From positions 184,734 through 213,057 of the forward strand of contig UZAN01039369.1 in NCBI GenBank assembly GCA_900618425.1: DNA of 28,324 bases, written 5' to 3'. Source of the DNA: Echinostoma caproni (lineage: Eukaryota; Platyhelminthes; Trematoda; Plagiorchiida; Echinostomatidae). Shown here piece after piece: positions 1 through 7,603 of the stretch (positions are counted from its first letter, which is position 1; each line of letters opens with the position of its first letter). Position numbers and translations under genes: made by a program. Under the pieces are notes generated by a model, which saw only the letters and a list, made by a program, of their open reading frames with translations, did not search any database and had not been told where the DNA came from.

Positions 1-153
1 ATTAAAACAGTAATACAACTAGCTTGTTGAAAATTCCTTGGTGCGGACCTCTGCTTTTTGCCATGTGATCAGCTGACCGGCGAGACATACCAAACCAAGC
101 ACATACGCAAAGACACCAATGGTTGCACGGCGACTTCACGTGTGCACTCATTC

Positions 154-169
154 CGGAGTTAAAACTCCG
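154..169. repeat. Perfect 7-bp hairpin
   Basis: CGGAGTT and AACTCCG are exact inverted copies separated by only AA. The arms are GC-containing and the hairpin lies in the CpG-rich block 125 bases before a second, longer palindrome. Function is unknown. Confidence 0.6.
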
Positions 170-294
170 ACGGACCACACGAGACTGCAGCACGGTAAGC
201 ATGCACACAAACAATCGTCAACCTGCAGGTACGCACACTTATCAGTGCAATGCGAGTTGTTGCACGTACGCACGTGTAGGGACGCTGTCTAGAT

Positions 295-323
295 GTGATT
301 GGCTCATAGTATGAACCAATCAC
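295..323. promoter_or_regulatory. 29-bp near-perfect palindrome with inverted CCAAT boxes
   Basis: The arms GTGATTGG and CCAATCAC are exact inverted copies. Inside them TCATA and TATGA also pair around a single central G, with one c/a mismatch between the two arm pairs. The outer arms contain ATTGG and CCAAT, an inverted pair of CCAAT boxes, which is the classical NF-Y recognition word. The palindrome itself is seen directly; a promoter role is inference, supported only by the CpG-rich surroundings. Confidence 0.4.
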
Positions 324-431
324 CATTGCCCCGGTCTATTCAAAATACCCTCGATCTGACTAACCTAACCATTCAGGACGCAGAAACACAAGCGTGACAG
401 TCTGGCGCGTTCATATGCGCCGGGATGCGTG

Positions 432-439
432 TACACACA

Positions 440-470
<31 letters not shown>
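432..470. repeat. (AC)n microsatellite, interrupted
   Basis: An alternating AC run of about 38 bases is broken once by AT at about 445-446. It is a simple sequence repeat with no coding potential. Confidence 0.95.
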
Positions 471-1248
471 TGAAACCGAACTTGTACACACGGTTGGTTC
501 AGGCGTTCGTGACAAACCTGTATGACCCGGACCCGGAAGAAGCATAAGCCCGATGATGGGCTGGCTCAATATGGGTCATGCAGACATAGCGAGACGTCTC
601 ACTGATCAATACGCTAGTGACGGTTCGCATCATGATGTTGGAACTATGAAAAGGTTGGATGTTTACGACCGTCGGAAAGAATTCTCAAAAACAATCTGCG
701 AATTGATATTGCCGGAATTGTAGGCCAGTTTTGTTGTTGTTGTTGCTAAAATAAACGTGTGCGAGTAGACAAAACAATTCAACCGATTTCACAGTCCATA
801 GAATCACAAATCAGCATCCACATCTGTTACGTTCGAGCAGAGAGGTCGTGGCACTAGAGGACAAGTGTGCTGATTCTTCAGAACACAGAAGCCGCCAAAA
901 TAATCACGACAGAACTGAGCAAAACGACGGTGTCCCATACCTCTGAGGACATGCAGTCAAGGTGAACGGGTAACAGAACTGCACAATTTAGATGGTTTTT
1001 CTTCTCCGGGGTGATGAAACTTGTGAACCCTGAGTGCGAACGGAAAATTTGTGTTCGTCGGGGGGAAGCAAAACTAGGGATAACTCAGGCGAGAGATGTG
1101 AGACAAAAAGTTTTGCATGTTCCGTGTTTTTCAGTGCACGTCGTTCCCACAATCAAGTGATACACACTTCGTGATACTTTTCTGGTCAGAAGATTAAGGT
1201 TAGACTGTGTTTGCAAGTGGGCAAAGTGAAGCCTCTGAAGTATATGTT

Positions 1249-1271
1249 TAATCATGCGCGAGGCATGATTA
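1249..1271. repeat. Perfect 9-bp inverted repeat with 5-nt loop
   Basis: TAATCATGC and GCATGATTA are exact inverted copies flanking GCGAG. No run of T or other terminator context follows, and this is not a bacterial sequence, so a terminator reading is not appropriate. It may be a MITE end or a chance hairpin. Confidence 0.6.
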
Positions 1272-1381
1272 CGTAGCGGTTGAGAAATTAACGGGAGTTA
1301 TCCATTAATGAACTGGCACAGTGTAAATCAACCAATCCTGTTTCGATTGCAGCCTCGGTAGAAATGTTCGAGAATAACGGT

Positions 1382-1384
<3 letters not shown>

Positions 1385-1443
<59 letters not shown>
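1385..1443. repeat. (CA)29 microsatellite
   Basis: An uninterrupted CA dinucleotide run of 59 bases, the longest simple repeat in the window. Being perfect and long, it is likely to be polymorphic in length. Confidence 0.98.
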
Positions 1444-1445
<2 letters not shown>

Positions 1446-1864
1446 ATTATCCATTACTCCGTATGATTCTGATTGCTTTATCGAAATGTATGTCGTGGAG
1501 ATAGGCTTCTACATGGTTATCATGAGTTGATTGTGAGACGTCATCAAAAATACTCGCTGAATGGGTTCAGTTGTATGCATCACTTATAGATCTATTTTAT
1601 CAAATCATGGGATTTGTTTGGTGTACATAGAAAGTGTTTCTTGTAGTCGAACTTTCGAACATACCTGTACAAGTGTAGACTTCAAATCGAAGTGGTATAG
1701 GAATGACGCTATCGATGGTTTGTATGTGCGTGTGTATAAGAACGAGTGAGATGTCATCTCAACCGTGATGTGTATAGGTCATCGATGTCACTATTCTCTT
1801 CGTCTAGTGTGATTGTGTGGGCGGTGTAGAACATGAATTACACGCTTTTGCCCCCACCCCCTAG
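1444..1864. other. No identified gene; upstream side of the candidate gene at 1865
   Basis: A plus-strand open frame of 62 codons starts at 1561 and contains a donor-like GTATGT near 1723, but its phase does not fit the exon starting at 1865. A pyrimidine-rich stretch (about 1844-1862) immediately precedes that exon and looks like an acceptor tract. Confidence 0.4.
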
Positions 1865-2522
1865 AGGTCAGGAATCTAATGTCTTATTCCAATGACCTCA
1901 GCTGTAACCGGTGTGCGTACTGCGATGCATTTGGATTAATTTGGTGTCATTCGACAGATAACCCTAAATGCTCGGATTGGGTCTATGCGCTAACGTGAGT
2001 TTGCAAAATGAGCGAAGATGACTCTGGAGGTGGATCCAGATCCATCTGAACTGAAACAATGCGGGTTTTGCATGAGGACATAGGAGGATTTAATTCCATT
2101 TTATGGAAGGATTTGGTCGAGTATAGGGCAGATGAAGCGTGAGCTGGAAAGCTAGGAGGCACTGGTTGGGTCGCATCACTAGTGCGAATCCACGGCCCAA
2201 CTGGGGAACGAAACCCGGTACCTCACAGACACAACGCAAGAGTGCTACCCATATGGCCACCGGGCAGATGGTCAGACCGATGTTCTTTTGCCCTCTATGA
2301 AAATGAAGATTTTGTTTAGTTTCAGGGTTTGCTTACCTCTTACTCTTCAGAACGTAAGTAAGCAAAGTGTGGATGGTTTCGATAGCACTTATTATGCAAA
2401 GAATAGAATTCTATGAAGAAAAATACATTTACTGCTACCAATTTCAGAGATTGGAGGGGCACGTTTATCTTTGTTTGCCATCGAACAGTGAAATCTATGA
2501 TTTCCAAAGTTCCAGCGATTGA
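1865..2522 (+). CDS. Candidate 3-exon gene end with PSI-like cysteine cluster and a 28-nt microexon
   Basis: The product is not recognised. Proposed exons are 1865-1994, 2326-2353 and 2448-2522. Exon 1 follows a strong pyrimidine tract ending CCCCCTAG and ends at GTGAGT. It encodes a cluster reading SCNRCAYC, then IWCH, then PKCSDW, with spacing C-x2-C-x2-C-x7-C-x7-C including a WC pair. This resembles the PSI (plexin-semaphorin-integrin) type of extracellular fold, but is not proof of it. Exon 2 is 28 nt between TTTCAG and GTAAGT. Exon 3 follows ATTTCAG, encodes 24 residues and ends with TGA at 2520-2522. Phases agree (2, then 0). An AATAAA lies at about 2747. Upstream exons were not found, so the start is missing. 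An opposite-strand exon-like interval (2337-2410) overlaps and is also bounded by good splice signals, so strand is not certain. The first intron would contain the SINE-like segment near 2194-2266. Confidence 0.35.
2160..2270 (-). mobile_element. tRNA-derived SINE-like element
   Basis: Read on the minus strand, 2266 to 2194 gives a tRNA-sized 73-nt head. It starts TGCCCGG, has an A-box-like TGGCCATATGGG (2248-2259) and a B-box-like GGTTTCGTTCC (2205-2215), and ends in GTTGGGCC, which can pair with the start using wobbles. The degenerate stems argue against a functional tRNA. Downstream on the minus strand the sequence continues as non-tRNA body toward 2160. Flanking target-site duplications were not identified, so the borders are approximate. 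The family name is unknown to me. Confidence 0.55.
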
Positions 2523-3163
2523 AACAGAGATTCGCATCCGCTAGTGATGTCACACATTAGAGCACTGTTGGAATAACTGAAACGAACCATGGTGTTGTGT
2601 GAGGATCAACCTGCCATTATAAACGACTCAAATCCCACCGTTTCCATTGCTAGTGTTGGGGGTCTGTGGCACCAGAATTAGCGAGAGAAAATTAACACAA
2701 TGAATTGTCCATCCTCGTTTCGGCTTATCGAACAGGGAAGGATTCACGAATAAATCATTCGCCAGTTGTTCATTTGTAAAACTGTCGATTCCAGTGGATG
2801 CGATGTTTACTTGGTGAACCCTCAAATCGGAAGAGACAATCATATCAGGACTAACTAAGCTTTATTTCGGCTGTAGTAAAAGTGAAAACTGCCGGTGAAC
2901 CGGCAACTACTTGGGTCTGCGATCGAAGTGAAGATTGTGACCATAAGCTCTGTTCGCAAAAGAACTCGATTGAAGTTTAGAGTATGATATTTGATTAAAA
3001 CCATTCGTTTTTTACAGGCATCAAATACCGTTAATGGTCTTCGGTGTTACTTCCACTCCTCAGAAAGCTCGTTAATTCCTGACCGGTTAAATGCATTTTT
3101 ATGCAAAATAAATGTGTTTAATGACCAACAAAGTACAACGAATAGTTAGTTCTTGACGTTTGT
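2523..3163. other. No identified gene
   Basis: This holds an AATAAA on the plus strand at about 2747-2752, which could serve the candidate gene ending at 2522. A perfect hairpin lies at 2890-2905 (TGCCGG, loop TGAA, CCGGCA). A minus-strand open frame of 71 codons (2628-2843) has no supporting motif. Nothing else is recognised. Confidence 0.4.
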
Positions 3164-3167
3164 TACT

Positions 3168-3240
3168 CATCAGCGGTACTTTTGTGTCCCTATCCGGACT
3201 AGAATCATAAAGATTCGGATTGTGAGTCGAATCCCTGATG
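3168..3240 (+). other. Cloverleaf-foldable, possibly tRNA-derived block
   Basis: Four nested perfect stems can form. A closing stem joins CATCAG (3168-3173) to CTGATG (3235-3240). Inside it are three hairpins: GTCC/GGAC (3186-3199), GAATC/GATTC (3202-3216) and GGATT/AATCC (3217-3234). The last hairpin overlaps GAGTCGAATCC (3224-3234), 9 of 11 to the RNA polymerase III B-box. The 12-nt gap before the first inner stem, a 5-nt middle loop and no variable loop do not fit a working nuclear tRNA. I read it as a decayed tRNA-like element or a structured repeat; chance folding is possible. Confidence 0.35.
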
Positions 3241-3246
3241 GCTAGT

Positions 3247-5044
3247 TCGAAACAGGTTGAAACATTTGTCCACTGCACTGTAGTAGGTCACAAAAGTTTC
3301 CATGGAAGTACATAAAGATAACTGAAGTTCTTGAATTTCCATGGCCAACAGTCGATTACATGACCTATGAACAGGTCATTAATTCATATGAACTACACAC
3401 GCACGCACACGTACACAAACGAGTGGTAGTTCCTGAAACCCAAATTCATCCCAAACTATTGGCTAACTTAGTATGATGTATGCAACTACACAATATATGC
3501 CACAAAGGGACGACTATGGACCGAAACTCCAGTGTTTTCTTTCAACTTAGTCTTTTTGCAATAGTGAAGCAAAAGTAGAATTCTTTATTTGGCGATTCGG
3601 TTCATTTCTCTCCCTCTCATGCGATTGGGTTCGAAACGCATCAAATGAAGCGGCAAATGAACCCAGTAGATGTATTCTAACTTTCCCACTTGAACAGTGC
3701 AATGGTATACCGGTATGAATGAAATTACACTATCCGCATATTCTTTTTACCCGATAAATACCGAACCATATGTCTTCAGTTGCTTATTTATTCTCGCTTA
3801 GCAAAGCCCACATACGAACCAGAATGTTCCGCTCTACAAGTCATGCATAGGTGACAGTCAGCTGCTTGTCGGCGCGCGCACACGGGAGAAACCTCTTGTT
3901 TCGTGAGGTAATCACTGGTGCCATGTAACAACATGATTGCCTGTCAGGAGGTACCACGAAGAATGAGCGTCATATGAGGAGTGGGCTGTCATGTGCAAAT
4001 ATTACTGGGAGCAGAAAAACATGGAAATTCGGTTCGGTCAGTTCCGCAAGTTGCTGTTCCCCGACATGCGTGAAATGGTCCTAGTCATGGAATTAATGGT
4101 CATGTCAACGATGATCACAAGGGCTCTCTGCGTCCGTGGGGACGTGTGGTAGATGCCACGGCCGCTCCATACACATCCACTTTCCAGATAAAAGGGGAAT
4201 TTTTCCCTTGTATGGCATCTATTTTGACCAGAAATGAGAATCGGGATCCGGCGACAGTTGTTATACTGTCTCGGTTTGTTCAACGTGAGAAAAGAGGAGT
4301 AAAGCGGTGAGAGTAACCGGGTTGCATAGGTCGTCGGTATCGTCAATATTGTATTTACGTGGATAAATTTAACAAAACAGACACCACCGGTCGGTCAGTT
4401 GTGAAAAGCGAACTTTTAAAGACGCACAATAGGGTGCCGTGGCTCCGGGGAGAATTATTTACAAAAAATAGGAAATCAGGTGCTGGCTAATATAGTGCAG
4501 CTGTTGTAGCGTTGTTGTACTCCATCAGCACTGTGAACCTCTCACCTGACTGAATTAGGATTGAAACCGGATGAAAAATCGGGCCAATTAACAATTTGAT
4601 CATCGGGCAGCTGAACAAACAATTTCGCTTTGTATATGCACGACTGAGGACCGCCCAACTTTGCACGCTTCATGTCAGCATGTAATCTTGAACATTTTCA
4701 CCCCAGCTTCCAAGTTTATGACTCGATCAGAAGCATTCCAGACTTCACTAATTTTGACGAGACTAGTGTATAACTTCGATCCTCAAGTCCCCCAGGTCGA
4801 TTAGGTCAATCGGATTGACGGGTTCACGCTGCCCTATTAGATCAAACAAGGTCCATATTACTGTGCACTGATTCTCTGTTTTTCAGTTCAAATTCCTTCG
4901 TGTGTACAGGATAGAATAATCGAGATCAAAATGAAAATTCTCCAATACTCCCTTGTGATACTTCTTAATGTGAACGTATTAAAAGGAATATTTTGGATAT
5001 GGGAACCGAACAAACGCTAGTGAAAACACATCAGTTGATGGACC
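3247..5044. other. No identified gene
   Basis: About 1.8 kb without a recognisable product. A 102-codon minus-strand open frame (4038-4346) has no motif, acceptor or neighbour that supports it, and the opposite strand is also partly open there. An 8-bp inverted pair CCATGGAA/TTCCATGG lies near 3300-3345. Short CA/CG-rich words occur near 3395-3420. Nothing else stands out. Confidence 0.4.
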
Positions 5045-5214
5045 ATACCTTTTGCAAATCAAGTTATCCCAATATCATATCAAGTTGTCTTCGGATTATT
5101 TCAAGACGTCCGAGAATCATTTCAAGTTGGCTGACCATTATTTCAAGATGTCTGGCGATTATTTTAAGTTGTCCCAGTGTCATTTCAAGATGTCCGCGGG
5201 TTATTTCAAGCTGT
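5045..5214 (-). repeat. 21-bp degenerate tandem repeat, about 8 units
   Basis: On the plus strand units read caag, a variable core, then a t-rich end. For example, units start at 5060, 5081, 5102, 5123, 5144, 5165 and 5186, exactly 21 bases apart. The same repeat, with the same terminal word TTGCAAAAGGTAT, occurs on the opposite strand at 7006-7089. Because 21 is 3 times 7 and the unit lacks stops, both strands translate as heptad repeats (minus strand QLEMILG-like). The long open frames here are explained by the repeat. Confidence 0.85.
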
Positions 5215-6224
5215 AGCGTGAACCTCACCGGTGTTGACAAGCCTCCCAGCGTTGTCTGGATGACTACCATGCAACACCGATTTCTCTACCTCCCGTTGAA
5301 GTGCAGGGGACGATTGTGAGACGGACTTCGGTCACACGCCTTAATTCTCATGGCATACATATCGGTCGCGTATGCCTCTGTATGTGTCCGTTGACACCAG
5401 GGAATCATACGCGATCAACGCTTGAGCAATTGCTCACCGCTATCGCACGGTGCTGCAATAGAATTCATAAGCTACACCTCAAGCGACTGCACTGGGACAC
5501 CAATAAATCATGCTCGATCGATATACACATCAGTATTGACCAGATTTACATCCATTTTGTTCGACACTTTCAGGTCATAATCCATCTCTGTGACACCACC
5601 ACAGAAGCACCTTCAGGCACTGAACAATCAAAATGACCATTTTGGCCATATTTTCGGAAAGGAATGAGATATCTCTATCAAATCAACTGCGATAGAAATA
5701 ACGCAACGAGGGCTGTCGAAAGATGCCATAATTTTTATAAGACTTTCGGAATTTTATAATAAAATACAATTTTAAAAATTGGAATGTTTCCAAAATGCAC
5801 TTTTCTGAGTGTGGGCTCTGAATTCGATAATGTTCATCGCTGAAATCATATAGTTTTACTTCAACACTTCCACCACAAAAAGTAAACCGGGTGAATTATA
5901 GTTAACGTGTGACATTCACAAGTAGTAAGTGCAAACTTTCTTCGAACAATCGTATTGTCATTGTCGCATTTCTCGATTCAGGTTCACGATGAGAATAGCA
6001 CCGTGGTCGTTCCTAGAATTGTGATTTATGAAGCCACCACCAATCATAAATTGTGAAAATGTTCGATAAGTTTGTAGATATTAGGAGATCAGAACACCTT
6101 TTGGTTATCATAGCTGAACCACAACGCAGTACTTTAGAGTTCTTGCAGTCAACCTAGGGGAAACGATGGAAGCGCAGTATTAGTTGATGAATATCACACA
6201 TTGTTAAATAAAGGATGAAACAAT
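5215..6224. other. Unassigned flank of the 21-bp repeat
   Basis: A plus-strand open frame continues from the repeat to about 5319 and another runs 5301-5636, but neither shows a family motif. One frame near 5450-5580 has a secreted-protein look (YTSSDCTGTP) but is broken upstream, so I do not call it. 5640-6224 is AT-rich with no feature seen. Confidence 0.35.
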
Positions 6225-6728
6225 CTATGTTTCTGACATGATCTTACCTAGGCTTGAGGATCTGAAAAGGGGAAGACATTTTTCGGCGCAATTTCTTATG
6301 AAGCAGGTCCATCGGAGTACTATAGGGTAATCCGGAGATGTGATCAAATTTAAGTAAAAGCGGTACGGGTCTACCAGAAGTGTGAAAGCGTTTCTGATGA
6401 TCCGGAAGGTGTTTGTCCGCGCCATCACCTTTTAGTTTTCGATCGCGATCTCATGACCTGTCCGTGTGCAGTGGTTCCAGATTCGTGACCTCGGGTCATC
6501 ACGTCGGATGGCAGGTTGGTGTTCATGCAGATGAGGGTATAGTTGTTTGCCTGTCTCAACTATGAAGTGTTGATTGCTGCCCAGGCAAGCGTAGATTGCC
6601 CCTGATTTTTCGTGCTGTTCGACTCGGTTCTTATCGTTAAAACGAAGTGATCTTTGAGTTAAAACTAGTTTATGGACTTCCTTGCTTTCCAACGGTCTGA
6701 GTGTACGTTCGGTCTCTAGCCTCAGTCT
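6225..6728 (-). mobile_element. Penelope-like element C-terminus (GIY-YIG endonuclease), broken
   Basis: The minus-strand frame is open from 6728 to 6225 except for one in-frame TAA at 6432-6434. The N-terminal part carries the PLE linker-like RVEQHEKSGAIYAC. This is followed by HFIVETGKQL, corresponding to the YIGETGRxL motif of GIY-YIG nucleases, then HLHEHQPAIRRDDP and IWNHCTRTGHEIAIEN. After the stop the same frame resumes with KVMARTNTF and ends in SPDYPIVLR, matching the usual PLE tail (an asparagine- and proline-tyrosine-rich end). The first Tyr of YIG is Phe-Ile-Val here and the usual Arg of the GRxLxxR motif is His, so the nuclease is probably inactive. The reverse-transcriptase part is absent; a TAG at 6729-6731 closes the frame upstream. 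Confidence 0.8.
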
Positions 6729-6867
6729 CTATAGTAGTATACACGGTCTAGACATCCATAAATCACTGGATTTTTAACTCTAAGCTGCTTAATCTCTCAT
6801 CAGGCATAGGAAGGAGGGTTGGCTGAGCACAGAATCCAAAAGGAAATCGAACAAACGCCCTGTTTCA

Positions 6868-7005
6868 CGCGACTAAACACCTTCCGGATCAACGTTTTTA
6901 CAGTCCTGGAAGACTCGTACTGCTTTTACCCAAATTCGACCACATCTCCGGATTACCTTATAGTACTCGGATGGACATAACAAATTGCGCCAAAAATTGT
7001 CAGCC
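6868..7005 (+). mobile_element. Second Penelope-like C-terminal fragment, inverted and 5'-truncated
   Basis: This stretch is the reverse-complement relative of 6290-6428: cgcg..aacaccttccggatc, then a long matching run through tccggattacc to aaattgcgcc. In the plus frame it reads NTFRINVFTVLEDSYCFYPN and then SPDYLIVLG, parallel to the tail of the element at 6225-6728, and stops at TAA near 6978. Homology begins abruptly at CGCG (6868), consistent with 5' truncation on insertion. At its 3' side it runs straight into the 21-bp repeat array. The two fragments diverge from a 140-base spacer (6729-6867). Confidence 0.7.
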
Positions 7006-7089
7006 AACTTGAAATGATTCCCGGACATCTTGAAATGATAAGAGGATATCTTGATATGATATTGGGACAACTTGACTTGCAAAAGGTAT
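7006..7089 (+). repeat. Four units of the 21-bp tandem repeat at a PLE 3' end
   Basis: Units begin at 7006, 7027, 7048 and 7069, each starting aacttg or atcttg, with the last ending TTGCAAAAGGTAT. The array is the inverted counterpart of 5045-5214. Its position directly after a PLE tail suggests it belongs to that element's 3' terminal sequence, although the other PLE copy at 6225 lacks it. Confidence 0.85.
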
Positions 7090-7570
7090 AGAGTGCATAA
7101 TCCGAGAACCGATTATTCGGTACAAAATGGACAACAATTAACCCCGTTGGATGTAATCCCCTAAGAGAGAGCTAATTCAGCAAACTGTGGAACATTTTTC
7201 TAGGAACATGGCATTGCATAGCTGACTGAACGCATTATACTGAGATTTGTTACATCGATGAATGGAAAAATTGTTTTGTGTTGGATAACATTTGGAACCT
7301 GAAGATAGATTGTGACACCAAGAGGTTTTTCATACAGAAAGATAGTGTTGTGGTCTCGTGCCAACAAACAATGGGACTGCAAAGAACTAAAATTTTGACT
7401 GCATCATTAGAGATTTCAAATGATGCACTCCTCGTTTACCTACACTTGTAATCTCCACTCTCATAAGCGACGACCGACTGTAAAGCTGTAAAGCGTTCAG
7501 GTGGAAATGTGTGTGATCAAGTCAAATGATGGCTTTACTGGATTCGCACTCACTCACAGTGAATTATGCT
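7090..7570. other. No identified gene; one exon-like interval
   Basis: On the minus strand 7485 to 7440 is a 46-nt open interval between an acceptor-like ..GCTTTACAG and a donor-like GTAAAC. The acceptor side carries a direct duplication CTGTAAAG CTGTAAAG (7478-7493). There are no partner exons, so it is only noted. The rest shows nothing. Confidence 0.3.
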
Positions 7571-7603
7571 CCACCACCACCACTACCACCACCACCACCA
7601 CCA
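7571..7603. repeat. (CCA)n trinucleotide microsatellite
   Basis: A CCA run of about 33 bases with one CTA interruption. It resembles the ACC stretches attached to the tRNA-like elements at 12985 and 15693, but no A or B box is visible beside it. Confidence 0.95.

Larger units (their letters stand above)
1..1384. other. CpG-rich leading block without an identified gene
   Basis: I recognise no gene here. The first 500 bases are visibly richer in CpG and in CACGTG-like words than the rest of the window. A short plus-strand open frame (ATG at 119) stays open to a good donor-like GTAAGC at 195, so a first exon is possible, but no partner exon was identified. A second open frame on the plus strand covers roughly 967-1150 and matches nothing I know. 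Two hairpins and a CA microsatellite inside the block are listed separately. It could be a promoter region or an old repeat; the sequence alone does not decide. Confidence 0.4.

Noticed and set aside
2194..2266. A functional tRNA gene
   Set aside because: Size and boxes fit, but the D and anticodon arms are too degenerate; a SINE head explains it better.
4038..4346. 102-codon minus-strand open frame
   Set aside because: No motif, no splice context, and the opposite strand is partly open over the same bases; this length is expected by chance in 28 kb.
5045..5214. CRISPR array
   Set aside because: Contiguous degenerate 21-bp units without spacers; the sequence context is eukaryotic.
4993..5319. 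108-codon plus-strand open frame with heptads
   Set aside because: The frame is open because the stop-free 21-bp repeat lies inside it; both strands are open, so it is not evidence for a coiled-coil protein.
7571..7603. CCA repeat as remnant of the GCCACCACC SINE family
   Set aside because: No A-box or B-box resemblance beside it; simple microsatellite growth is sufficient.
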